DNA of 34,544 bases from a virus, in the IMG/VR virus record IMGVR_UViG_3300021952_000020, positions 1 to 34,544 of that record; one strand, written 5' to 3'. Made by a program: the position numbers and the translations under genes. The notes below the pieces were generated by a model. That model saw only the letters and a list, made by a program, of their open reading frames with translations. It searched no databases and was not told the origin of the DNA. Below are positions 26,693 through 34,544 of this stretch, one piece after another; position 1 is the first letter of the stretch; each line of letters starts with the position of its first letter.

Positions 26693-29122
26693 TTAAACTT
26701 TATAGATTAACTCTTGGTTCTTTGAATAGAACCCGTTTCCGTCAACTCGCCAAGGAGCAAAATCTGGTGTAAATGTAGTGAAACACACTTTGATATCTCC
26801 GTTGGCTTTTGATAATGGCGTTGCGCTATCGCCCGCAGAATATGCGACATGAATAACTGGCGAAATTGCATGGTATTCCAATATGAGCTGACTCCACGCG
26901 GGCAACAATTGTCGGATTTTTTCCGCAATATGCGGATATTCCGATACCTTAACTCCTGGAAATTGAATGTCCGCAGCAGCACCTTGAACGTGGTGAGAGT
27001 GACTTCCGTTAGCGACTCGCAATGCGTTGGTGATTATAAATGTAGATTTACCAAACCTATCTGCAATGGGGTCTAATACATTACGAGCTAAGAATTGTAA
27101 ATTGTTATAAATGGCGTCTGCCGTCAACCCTGCTTGATCTTGTAATGCGCAAGGGAATGTAACAGACGTAGTTACTTCTTCGATGGTGTAGTTCTTAGAG
27201 AATTTGGAACCTAACTTAGAAGGGTCTATTGTTGCCTTAGTTTCCTTGATGTCTCTCGGTGTTGTGGAAGCAGACGGATCTTTTGGAATAGCATACGGAA
27301 CTTGCGAAGCGTTAGTAATCCCTTTAGATCCTGTGGCAGACTCGTCCATGACATCGACAGGAGCGGCCCCCGGCGCAGTAGCGGAACTCACCACAGTAGA
27401 AAAATCTAACTGTAGGTCACCGCTTGCATTTTCAGAAACTAGCGGTGCTGCTAAGTTAATCTGCGCGCTAGAAACTAATGTGGCTTCCCCAACAGACCCA
27501 GCTTTAAACGCACCTTCGCATAATAGCTCCATGTTTCCCTTGGAAATCATACTTAAATTCCCGCTCGTTTGGATCTTCGCGTTTCCTGCAATCACGTAGT
27601 TGACGTTACCGTCAACCACCACGTTGACGTTTCCTTTCACATACACACCCAAGTTCCCCATAACGATTTCATATTCGTCCTTGACGGATTTAAACACTAC
27701 AGTCCCGTCTGGGTGATGTTCGACAAACGAGCCAGATCTATGATATGTGTGTAGTCGCTCTGCTCCTGGAGTGTCATCTATTTCGATGACGTGCCCAGAC
27801 TCAGATTCATATACGTGATTAAACGGATATTTAGGTGCGAATGGCGATGGAGGTTCTGTAACCCCGTCCGCGGTGATTGTAGATTTTTTACGCTGCACTA
27901 CAGAAGAGCTACCGCCCTTTGCCAACGCGTTAGTATCCACCTTTCCCTTATATGCGCTTCGAGGTTGTCTGCCTGTCGGGTCTGTAAACGCTTTTCCGCT
28001 AGGAGTAGCAGCTCGTTGAGAATTTGGTGGAGTGGCATATACTGGATTTCCATACGCATCCTTTCCAGTTGGCGTGGCGGGCGTTGCGGATGCTGCCGTA
28101 ACTTTATCAGGGCACAGTGCGAGCAAGTCTGACAGCTCTCGAGTGTACCTACTTCGTTGTGACGGAACACGCTGCATCCGGTCGTTCATCACCAATGTAA
28201 CTACGTCAGCATCTGTTAGCTCTGCCAAATTTTTGCCGGACAGTGCTTCCGCCACCCATCTACGAGTATTAGCTCTATGCTGAACTGCCATCGACCAAAT
28301 ACAGTCTTGCACCCCTTCGCTTCTTGTGTCTAACCCTAAAGATGACAAGCTAGACATTTCTGGGTTGTAATGCGTTCGCAAAATAAATTCGTATTGGTCT
28401 TGCTTAAACGCTTGTCCGTCTGAATTACAAACGGCTTTCCAGGCATAATCAAACCCGTCTGACGCGAGAGGGTATGCAGACAGCTTAGAGTAGAATTTAG
28501 ACTTCTTAACGTATGATTCTAATGTTGTTCCGGTAGTCTTTTCCACACCTTCACGAGTGGTATAGATAGATGCAAGTTGCCAAGGGCCGTACGATTTACC
28601 TCCGGGATCCTTCACTCCGGCAGCACGATTTAACCAGCCGCTGCTAATGGTTGCGACACCATTGCCCCCGGTTTCATATTTTTCGCTGGTTTGACCTAAC
28701 ACCCAACCGGATGAGTTTGAATTGGTATTATTTCCTGTTAGTGTAGAATTTGTAGCGGCATTCGCAGTCTGGCTAGATGCAGGTGCCATCGTGTCGGAAG
28801 TATATGCCCCAACTATATCATTCATGCCAGGTGCGATACCTGTAACGACAGGCACTTGAAATTCTTCCCCATCTGCAAAATAGCAAAATACCATTGTGCC
28901 AGGCACAATGCCTGTTGGCGCCCAGCCTAACCCGAAATTCCCACCCCCTTCTGTAGATTGAGCTACAGTTGCCCAAGGTAGGCTGGAAGTCGGGACGTCT
29001 GCTAGGTTAGGAGAGTGTATTCCGTACACTCTAACCCTGACACGCCCGACTTCCAATGGGTCATTTCTGTCTTCGACGATCCCTTGATATAGTGTAGGCA
29101 GTGCGCCTATAGGATAGCTCAT
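26693..29122 (-). CDS. Baseplate central spike (gp5-like) with two wall-degrading domains
   Basis: 809 residues. An OB-fold start as in T4 gp5 (YQGIVEDRNDPLEVGRVRVR to about 110), a low-complexity linker, then a lysozyme- or transglycosylase-like domain at about 160-335 (KSYGPWQLAS). A further linker leads to a repetitive beta-helix spike at about 435-570 (VYVKGNVNVVVDGNVNYVIAG). Last comes a peptidase M15-like domain at about 640-790 with HVQGAAAD (His711 to Asp718) and His758 in VIHVAYS as zinc ligands. It would pierce the outer membrane and cut peptidoglycan, both glycan and peptide. Follows the hub gene by 7 bases. Confidence 0.85.
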   Translation of the reverse strand: MSYPIGALPTLYQGIVEDRNDPLEVGRVRVRVYGIHSPNLADVPTSSLPWATVAQSTEGGGNFGLGWAPTGIVPGTMVFCYFADGEEFQVPVVTGIAPGMNDIVGAYTSDTMAPASSQTANAATNSTLTGNNTNSNSSGWVLGQTSEKYETGGNGVATISSGWLNRAAGVKDPGGKSYGPWQLASIYTTREGVEKTTGTTLESYVKKSKFYSKLSAYPLASDGFDYAWKAVCNSDGQAFKQDQYEFILRTHYNPEMSSLSSLGLDTRSEGVQDCIWSMAVQHRANTRRWVAEALSGKNLAELTDADVVTLVMNDRMQRVPSQRSRYTRELSDLLALCPDKVTAASATPATPTGKDAYGNPVYATPPNSQRAATPSGKAFTDPTGRQPRSAYKGKVDTNALAKGGSSSVVQRKKSTITADGVTEPPSPFAPKYPFNHVYESESGHVIEIDDTPGAERLHTYHRSGSFVEHHPDGTVVFKSVKDEYEIVMGNLGVYVKGNVNVVVDGNVNYVIAGNAKIQTSGNLSMISKGNMELLCEGAFKAGSVGEATLVSSAQINLAAPLVSENASGDLQLDFSTVVSSATAPGAAPVDVMDESATGSKGITNASQVPYAIPKDPSASTTPRDIKETKATIDPSKLGSKFSKNYTIEEVTTSVTFPCALQDQAGLTADAIYNNLQFLARNVLDPIADRFGKSTFIITNALRVANGSHSHHVQGAAADIQFPGVKVSEYPHIAEKIRQLLPAWSQLILEYHAISPVIHVAYSAGDSATPLSKANGDIKVCFTTFTPDFAPWRVDGNGFYSKNQELIYKV

Positions 29123-29129
29123 ATTTTTC

Positions 29130-30356
29130 TCACTTCAACGAATCTCTAATTAACTCTACGTCCATCATATATGTGCCAGTTTTAATTCTGTGGTGGATTG
29201 CAGAAATTGTCCACTTACCCGATAGGCTTACTTTGTCACCAGCATCCGCCGAAATTGCGTCGTTGATTAACACATTAACCGTAGATCCTAACCCAACGAT
29301 CGAATTTCCTGGAACGGTTAGATGTAGTTTTACCACGTCAATTTGCTCTATAAAACTTAAACGCTGTAAGGCCCACGCCTTATAGTTCTTTCCGTCCCCG
29401 TTTGCTGACAGTCGCGTCGAGCTATATTTAATCACTCTTCTGGGTAACGATTTAGTAAGATCCACACCCTTAACTCCTTTAGATATTACCGGAGTAGAAT
29501 TTGGCTTGTTGAACGCCGCAAGGTAATTGTAATTGCTCACCACACACCCTTTAGAAAGCACATCTTTATCTACAAGTTGTCCGCCTAACAATCCATCCAT
29601 AACACCTTCGACAATATCGTATGCGGACTCTATCTTATAACTTTCGATAGTTGATAATCTGTACATTGAACTATCGCTAGATGTTGTCGTTGCCATGTTT
29701 GGATCCCTTGCGATCCACGCCATTACAGGCTGATTAGAAAATAACGTTTCCAACGACTTGAAGTGAAATTGCTGGTCGAACGATTCGTACAAAAGGTAAG
29801 ACGGCTGACCGCCCTTACTCGCTATCGCCCGTGATGCCAGTAAGTTTATCGTGTAGAACGGATTCCAATATGCTGAAATGATATTTGCAAGCGAAGATGT
29901 AGGCTGAACATTAACAACCTTTTTAGAATTCAAGTCGTTCTTTAAAATTGAACTGATAACGCTTTCTGTTGGGCCGCTATACGCCTTAGATGTTAATGTC
30001 AACACATTGTCGATATACTCTTGCGATACACATTCTAACGTGTAAATTTTTGCAACTGGGCTGATAGGCTGAATGTTTGCAATTTTATAGATCACAAATT
30101 CTAATTGAAATAACGTTTCCAATTCAGCTTTTCTAAGTTTTATAGACACGCTCTCATTACCAACTAACGGAATTCGTTCTAACATACCAGCAACGTCGCT
30201 AATGACGAGCTGGCACGAAAGCGTGTTGCAAAACACATCTTCGTAAATATGGATTTCAGGTGCTAAACTCGAAATTCCGACTACTTTCCCATTTTGACTG
30301 GTTATCGTTACTGATTCAACTTCGATGCCACTGGGGATTGTTCCTAATGCCATCAT
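29130..30356 (-). CDS. Baseplate hub, gp27-like
   Basis: 408 residues. Position directly before the gp5-like spike and the pattern VISDVAGMLERIPLVGNESVSIKL, then YTLECVSQEYIDN, are those of the T4 gp27 family, which forms the trimeric hub on which the spike sits and which continues the tail tube. Its start overlaps the stop of the gp53-like gene (ATGA). A C-terminal beta domain ending TYMMDVELIRDSL closes the protein. No enzyme motif. Confidence 0.8.
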   Translation of the reverse strand: MMALGTIPSGIEVESVTITSQNGKVVGISSLAPEIHIYEDVFCNTLSCQLVISDVAGMLERIPLVGNESVSIKLRKAELETLFQLEFVIYKIANIQPISPVAKIYTLECVSQEYIDNVLTLTSKAYSGPTESVISSILKNDLNSKKVVNVQPTSSLANIISAYWNPFYTINLLASRAIASKGGQPSYLLYESFDQQFHFKSLETLFSNQPVMAWIARDPNMATTTSSDSSMYRLSTIESYKIESAYDIVEGVMDGLLGGQLVDKDVLSKGCVVSNYNYLAAFNKPNSTPVISKGVKGVDLTKSLPRRVIKYSSTRLSANGDGKNYKAWALQRLSFIEQIDVVKLHLTVPGNSIVGLGSTVNVLINDAISADAGDKVSLSGKWTISAIHHRIKTGTYMMDVELIRDSLK

Positions 30357-31051
30357 GCACCTTTCAGTATAGTAGCAGCTTCAGCAACAATCTTTTCCGC
30401 ATGTACTTTGAGAGGAAGTTTAATCATGCGGTGCTTATCATTTAAAGAGGTTTCATAGTCAATGTTTCGAACATATACTAAGTCTGTTCCTGTGTACACA
30501 TTTAGATCGACTACGATGCCTTTACTATTCACCACATGATGAACCGCATTTATGGTATCGAACTTAGTAGTTTTTGTGCCTGAAATTAACGACGGGGTGT
30601 TTAGCGTTACGTTGTTCCCGTTTATCGAAGTAACATACAGATTAGTTGGAATACCGACGCCGGCAAGGGATGCACCCACTAAAATGTTAGTTGGATCAGA
30701 CACCACTATCACGTCCGAATTAAGTGTGAAGGTTGCTTGTGTAGATACGTTATAATTCTCGCTTGCGTATTTTATGACCTGCTTATGCGGTTTGGGCCAT
30801 TGAGCCATGGTATTAACGATATCGTTATACATCAAGATGACCCAGTGCCATTCGGGATTCCCATACACTTTATTGGCAATCACGTCAGGGCTTTCGCCGT
30901 CAGAGATGATATACGTCTGGTATGTCAGCACATTTTTCTTAACAATTTCCTCAACCTTAAATCTTCTAATAATGTGGCGAAGTGTGTATGTGTTTGGATC
31001 AGTTTCACTGAAATAGTATTGAATTGTTGGAAAATTTTCAAAAAATGCCAT
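30353..31051 (-). CDS. Baseplate wedge, gp53-like
   Basis: 232 residues. The N-terminal 100 residues (FFENFPTIQYYF ... NPEWHWVILMYNDI) match the gp53 family that joins the T4 baseplate wedges to the hub. The segment GESPDVIANKVYGNPEWHWVI also looks like a LysM-type fold, as in T4 gp53. The rest, 105-200, is a beta insertion not present in T4. The start overlaps the stop of the gp48/54-like gene by one base (TAATG). Confidence 0.85.
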   Translation of the reverse strand: MAFFENFPTIQYYFSETDPNTYTLRHIIRRFKVEEIVKKNVLTYQTYIISDGESPDVIANKVYGNPEWHWVILMYNDIVNTMAQWPKPHKQVIKYASENYNVSTQATFTLNSDVIVVSDPTNILVGASLAGVGIPTNLYVTSINGNNVTLNTPSLISGTKTTKFDTINAVHHVVNSKGIVVDLNVYTGTDLVYVRNIDYETSLNDKHRMIKLPLKVHAEKIVAEAATILKGA

Positions 31052-32118
31052 TAGTAAAACCCTCTGTCGCCAGCAGAAGCTGAACCAGTTTCTGATGAAG
31101 TAGTGTTGAATGTCAAGTCTAAATCCGGGTCGATTTTATTCTTAGTCAACAGGTCTAATTCAGCAAAGTCAAGAGCAAGTGTAATGCCTACTGGCGGCGC
31201 GCCTTCTAAACCTTGTAAGATAGAATGCTGTACGCTATCTTGCCCGTGCCCGCTTACTTGAAACGGGTCGAATGCCGCCCAGTGCCCCATAGGGGTGTAA
31301 GTAACGCTCATGTTGACAAGTGCGCATGTTGATGACATAGGTAAGAAATCGTTTTTCTTACCACGATGTCTAAATTCGATATCGAACGTGTTCGGAACGT
31401 GTAAAAATCTACCCCCGCTAATAAGTTCGCCCATCGAACACCACTTAAACATTTGTATGATAGACCAAAGTCGTTTTGACTCTGATGGGGACGTTGGGTA
31501 AAAATCCCACTGGAATTGAAATGTTCTTGCTACAGGGCCTTGATATACCATTGCGCTTTGTCCATATACAGACTTACCCGTAGCGGCTTTCATGGTAGCA
31601 GTCATTAAACCGGATTTAGACATCTGGTTTCTAGCCATATATTCTGGCTGTCCTTCAATCATGCGGATCGCATCTACCATATTATTCGGGTCGTTGTTTT
31701 CCATGTTCCAACCGTTGATATAGGTGGTTGCGATGTTTTGTGGCATAGGCAAGCTGATCACAGTCTTTGTTCGGACCACTTTCGCAGCAGCGACGGATGT
31801 TAATGCGTCTGTCGTTGACTGTACTGTCGTGGTCGCAGTTCCAACCGCTCCACCCGCTGTAGATACGTTATAAGACTGGTTTCCCCTCGGAACTATCTTG
31901 TCTGTACTTTCATTCCCAAGCAACGACGATTTCATGTTTGTTGTCGTTTTTGTTTCGTTGATAAAGAAGTGTACTAGGTGTTCGTAATCAACAGCAGTGT
32001 GGGACTTACTTCCGCCGGCACTAGATACGACTAAATTGTCTGGGAAATACAGATTATCTAAGTCGATTAAACTTTTGCCGCCTTTGCTGCGAATTACGTC
32101 AGGTTCTTGAGTTGCCAT
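31051..32118 (-). CDS. Baseplate tail-tube protein, gp48/gp54-like
   Basis: 355 residues. The second half (QGPVARTFQFQWDFYPTSP ... FKWCSMGELIS ... PNTFDIEFRHRG ... STCALVNMSVTYTP ... ITLALDFAELDLL) follows the layout of T4 gp48 and gp54, which cap the baseplate hub and start tail-tube polymerisation. The first 120 residues are variable. First gene of the minus-strand baseplate operon, with a candidate late-promoter motif 20-35 bases upstream. Confidence 0.75.
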   Translation of the reverse strand: MATQEPDVIRSKGGKSLIDLDNLYFPDNLVVSSAGGSKSHTAVDYEHLVHFFINETKTTTNMKSSLLGNESTDKIVPRGNQSYNVSTAGGAVGTATTTVQSTTDALTSVAAAKVVRTKTVISLPMPQNIATTYINGWNMENNDPNNMVDAIRMIEGQPEYMARNQMSKSGLMTATMKAATGKSVYGQSAMVYQGPVARTFQFQWDFYPTSPSESKRLWSIIQMFKWCSMGELISGGRFLHVPNTFDIEFRHRGKKNDFLPMSSTCALVNMSVTYTPMGHWAAFDPFQVSGHGQDSVQHSILQGLEGAPPVGITLALDFAELDLLTKNKIDPDLDLTFNTTSSETGSASAGDRGFY

Positions 32119-32134
32119 AAGATTTGTTGCTCAA

Positions 32135-32153
32135 CAATATATGCTAAATTTAG
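32135..32153 (-). promoter_or_regulatory. Candidate late-promoter motif for the baseplate operon
   Basis: Minus-strand CTAAATTTAGCATATATTG. The CTAAATTTAG core is self-complementary, so the plus strand also presents it, and the single site might serve both the baseplate operon and the gp4 operon. Confidence 0.3.
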
Positions 32154-32617
32154 TAATGAGAAATGCTACGAAACTAAAACAAGGCCGGTACGTCCCTGAG
32201 AACCCAACGAAATATGAGGGTAACCCTTCTAACATTATTTTTCGCAGTTCTTGGGAATACGCTGTTATGCGGTGGTGTGATAGAAATCCGTCAGTGCTTA
32301 AATGGCAAAGTGAGGAATTTTCAGTCCCTTATTACTTCGATGTGGATCAGAAGTGGCATCGGTATTTTGTTGACTTTCTAGTAACTATTCAAACAAAAAC
32401 TGGAGTATCTAAGGTGATGATCGAGGTTAAGCCATTTGACCAGACCGCACCCCCTAAACCCCCCAAGCGCAGAACTCAGAAGTCTCATATCAGGTATCAA
32501 TCCGAATGCGAAGAGTTTGTCAAGAACCAGTGCAAATGGGCGGCGGCTACTAATTATGCAAAGGAACGTGGCTGGGCGTTTAAAATACTCACGGAGAAAG
32601 AGCTATTCAATAAATGA
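32141..32617 (+). CDS. Head completion nuclease, gp4/gp50-like
   Basis: 158 residues from the first ATG; ATG 32156 (MRNATKLKQG) is also plausible, since neither has a clear binding site. The sequence IIFRSSWEYAVMRWCDRNPSVLKWQSEE, then HRYFVDFLV and MIEVKPF, is the T4 gp4 pattern with PD-(D/E)XK nuclease residues (Glu in SSWE, Asp in VDF, Glu-x-Lys in IEVK). In T4 this protein finishes the DNA-filled head for joining to the tail. The gene overlaps the next by 4 bases. Confidence 0.85.
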   Translation: MLNLVMRNATKLKQGRYVPENPTKYEGNPSNIIFRSSWEYAVMRWCDRNPSVLKWQSEEFSVPYYFDVDQKWHRYFVDFLVTIQTKTGVSKVMIEVKPFDQTAPPKPPKRRTQKSHIRYQSECEEFVKNQCKWAAATNYAKERGWAFKILTEKELFNK

Positions 32618-33162
32618 AAAAAAGTTTACAATACATTTTAGCGGTCGGCCCGCAAAATCTTAACAATACGACTGCATCTTTCAAATGGTATAGGGATCAA
32701 GTTAGGAACTTGACAGTGTCGCTTAAAGAAGCGCAGTCTGTAGGTAAATCCGCACAAATTCTTCCTGGCGGGATGTATTTGTTTGGATACGACCCAAAAA
32801 CAAAAGAAACGCTGCCTTATTACGACACCCAACCACTTATATTGTGCTTCAATATCGCAGCCGATAGATTTTGGGGGTTAAACCTGCACTACCTCCATCC
32901 GGCGGAACGCGCACTGATACTGAAAGAATTGTTAGAAGTGTCTAAGTCAGCATTTCATACAACGCACAAGATGAAACTGAGCTGGGCTTTACTAGCACGT
33001 TATGCCAGGGGTAGTTCTATGCGAAGATCTGTGAAGCAGTATTTGTTTGAACACGTGGTTGTTCGACCGGTTAGAATTAACGCAGACGCGTGGAAGATGT
33101 CTATTTATCTTCCAACAGAAGCATTTGTGGGTGAGCACAGAACAAAGATTTGGAGATCGTAG
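32614..33162 (+). CDS. Conserved T4-like structural-region protein
   Basis: 182 residues. The sequence GGMYLFGYDPKTKETLPYYDTQPLILCFNIAADRFWGLNLHYLHP is a pattern I know from T4-like myoviruses near tail and baseplate genes, where it is annotated variously. I cannot state its role. Soluble, basic C-terminal part. Its ATG overlaps the gp4-like stop and the tail-tube gene follows. Confidence 0.65.
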   Translation: MKKSLQYILAVGPQNLNNTTASFKWYRDQVRNLTVSLKEAQSVGKSAQILPGGMYLFGYDPKTKETLPYYDTQPLILCFNIAADRFWGLNLHYLHPAERALILKELLEVSKSAFHTTHKMKLSWALLARYARGSSMRRSVKQYLFEHVVVRPVRINADAWKMSIYLPTEAFVGEHRTKIWRS

Positions 33163-33163
33163 A

Positions 33164-33724
33164 ATGGCAATGGGACACAAAAGCTCTGGGATTGCACAAT
33201 TCCTGACAGACGTAAAAGACCGAGGGTTAGCAAAAAAGAACAAGTTTGTCATGCTAATACCAACACCCCATGGAATGACACCCCCAAACGGAACATCCGA
33301 TTCCGCACATTGGTCTAAGTTCTCTATCGAGTCGACGGAGATTCCCGGGTTTTCAATTCAAACGCAAGACAACTATATCTATCATTTCTCGCAGAAAATG
33401 CCGTATATGGCGAGCTATGACGACATCTCTATAGTTGTCAGGTGCGACGCTCAGTATTCAGAGAGAAAATTCTTTGATGCGTGGAAGGGGTTGATTAAAA
33501 AACACTCCACTGGTAACGTGAGGTATAAGACAGATTACGCGGTAGATATTCAGATTGAGCAGTTGGCGGATGACGGAAGTGTCATCCACGGTGTGGTGCT
33601 GTTTAACGCGTTTCCGATCATGGTTGCTAGTTTAGATCTACAAAGCTCGGAAGCAGACATACACCACATGTCAGTGTCTTTTGCGTATGATCGGTATGTG
33701 TCATACGCAGACTTAGAAGGTTAA
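33164..33724 (+). CDS. Tail tube protein, gp19-like
   Basis: 186 residues from ATG 33164 after GGAG; longer in-frame extensions run inside the previous gene. The segment KNKFVMLIPTP, then STEIPGFSIQTQDN and the beta pattern ending in FAYDRYVSYA match the T4 gp19-type tail-tube family, whose hexameric rings form the tube that DNA passes through. The gene meets the convergent membrane-protein gene at its stop (4-base overlap). Confidence 0.8.
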   Translation: MAMGHKSSGIAQFLTDVKDRGLAKKNKFVMLIPTPHGMTPPNGTSDSAHWSKFSIESTEIPGFSIQTQDNYIYHFSQKMPYMASYDDISIVVRCDAQYSERKFFDAWKGLIKKHSTGNVRYKTDYAVDIQIEQLADDGSVIHGVVLFNAFPIMVASLDLQSSEADIHHMSVSFAYDRYVSYADLEG

Positions 33725-34047
33725 TTATTGGGGGTAGAGTCTTTGAGGTACTTTGCGCCCACCCATTTGCTCCATGCTTCACTTACACCTAAAGCTCCTA
33801 GGTAAACAGTAAACATTTCAACAGTCAAGTTATTATTCACTGCTAATCTAATCACAATCCACGTCGAGCTCAACCCTGCTAAAATTTGAAGAGTTTTAGT
33901 GATTGACGCTTTTCCGGTCGCAGGGTCAATCAGATAATCATACGCATTGAAATTATGTTTGCTTGTGGTGTGCGCTATCACGATCGTGATAAAAAGTAAC
34001 AAAACCAAAAGTATATTTGGTAGGTAGTCTAACAATAATGAGATCAC
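33721..34047 (-). CDS. Membrane protein, possible holin
   Basis: 108 residues: hydrophobic span at about 4-25, a short polar segment with FNAYDYLIDPATGKASITK, and two further hydrophobic stretches at about 53-75 and 80-95. This pattern (a TM helix, a D-rich loop, then one or two TM helices) occurs in small phage membrane proteins annotated as holin-like. It lies directly downstream of a coiled-coil membrane protein, a common order in lysis cassettes. No endolysin is seen nearby. Confidence 0.5.
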   Translation of the reverse strand: MISLLLDYLPNILLVLLLFITIVIAHTTSKHNFNAYDYLIDPATGKASITKTLQILAGLSSTWIVIRLAVNNNLTVEMFTVYLGALGVSEAWSKWVGAKYLKDSTPNN

Positions 34048-34048
34048 A

Positions 34049-34519
34049 CTATTCCTTTTCTTTAGTATTTTCGTAGGCGGATAGCTTGCGCTCTAACTCC
34101 GCAACTCGGGTTCTCAGATTTTTAATTTCGTTATCTCTAGTTTGCAATTTTGTTGTCATTTCGGACATAACCCTTGCGTGTTCATCGATCAAAGATGTTA
34201 TCATACTTTCCCTCGCAGACAATTGTTCGCCCATTTTTTGGATAAGCTCCCTGGCATCTAGTGCTTCCTTTTCCCGGTATTCTAATTGACCCGTTCTTCT
34301 CTCTAACTCCGCTTCCCGTTTTCTCAATGCAGCATTTTCTGAGAGGACAGCGTTCATTTGATTTTGAAGGCTTTCCAAAATGTTTATTTCTACACGGTCT
34401 TTAGCGACTTCCGCACCATCACGAGCGATTCGTCTCCACATAGTTCTGACCACCCACACAGCTCCGAATGTGCCCCCGGATCCCAATGCGATAGAATTAA
34501 GAGTTTCATTATCTACCAT
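34049..34519 (-). CDS. Coiled-coil membrane protein, possible inner-membrane spanin
   Basis: 156 residues. A weakly hydrophobic N-terminal segment (about 8-27, ending WVVRTMWRR) followed by a long coiled coil (about 38-152) of Glu, Arg, Leu and Lys heptads. Single N-terminal anchor plus periplasmic coiled coil is the architecture of Rz-type i-spanins and of some tail accessory proteins. No lipoprotein partner gene is visible. It is followed two bases later by the holin-like gene. Confidence 0.5.
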   Translation of the reverse strand: MVDNETLNSIALGSGGTFGAVWVVRTMWRRIARDGAEVAKDRVEINILESLQNQMNAVLSENAALRKREAELERRTGQLEYREKEALDARELIQKMGEQLSARESMITSLIDEHARVMSEMTTKLQTRDNEIKNLRTRVAELERKLSAYENTKEKE

Positions 34520-34544
34520 ATCATTTAATCTATTGCTCGTCTGT
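34520..34544. other. Window edge
   Basis: 25 bases upstream of the coiled-coil gene on the minus strand; too short to show a promoter. Confidence 0.3.

Noticed and set aside
27204-28283. Plus-strand frames of 83-131 codons inside the spike gene
   Set aside because: They are antisense to an 809-residue gene with clear domains and have no supporting signals.

Overview
This window looks like part of a tailed bacteriophage genome, a distant T4-type myovirus. Baseplate, tail-tube and head-completion proteins resembling T4 gp5, gp27, gp48/54, gp53, gp19 and gp4 sit beside a T4-style DNA toolkit: UvsX-type recombinase, DnaB/gp41-type helicase, DenV-type pyrimidine-dimer glycosylase, Rnl1-type RNA ligase and dihydrofolate reductase. 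Promoters of the form TTTACA/TTGTAA-16 nt-TATAAT indicate early or middle transcription by a sigma70-type bacterial RNA polymerase, so the host is probably a proteobacterium. I cannot name it more closely.

Layout. (1) 1-3620, minus strand: an array of at least 15 recognisable tRNA genes (Leu, Tyr x2, Thr, Phe, Trp, Pro, Asp, Ala, Asn, Glu, Gln, Gly, Ile, Met), several degenerate or tRNA-like genes and a zinc-finger homing endonuclease. (2) 3620-4121: a non-coding array of alternating hairpins with a repeat every ~85 nt. (3) 4122-5520, minus: three probable virion-associated genes. (4) 5521-6110: a gene-free, hairpin-rich divergent intergenic region. (5) 6111-26131, mostly plus: two DNA methyltransferases, many small accessory proteins, RNA ligase, macro-like protein, DHFR, MGME1-like exonuclease, intein-containing UvsX, helicase, 2OG-Fe(II) oxygenase, DenV, metallophosphoesterase and an AAA+ ATPase. 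(6) 26199-32118, minus: baseplate genes including a spike with two predicted wall-degrading domains. (7) 32141-33724, plus: gp4-like nuclease, a conserved protein and the tail tube. (8) 33721-34519, minus: a membrane protein and a coiled-coil membrane protein, possibly a lysis pair.

The most unusual signal is in the tRNA array. Six inter-tRNA spacers, plus one cut by the window edge, share a hairpin whose stem changes sequence by paired substitutions from copy to copy. In two of them (202-315 and 2559-2674) the loop holds a tRNA whose 3' part precedes its 5' part: T arm and 3' acceptor strand, a 6-nt linker, then 5' acceptor strand and D arm. These are circularly permuted tRNA genes, with different permutation points. 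The same phage encodes an Rnl1-type RNA ligase, the family known to seal broken tRNA anticodon loops. A maturation route joining the two is an attractive but untested hypothesis. Other tRNA oddities are a pseudoknotted tRNA-like RNA with encoded CCA, Thr and Asn tRNAs with long variable arms, a Leu tRNA with a short one, non-canonical T-loops, and a possible tRNA split around the homing endonuclease.
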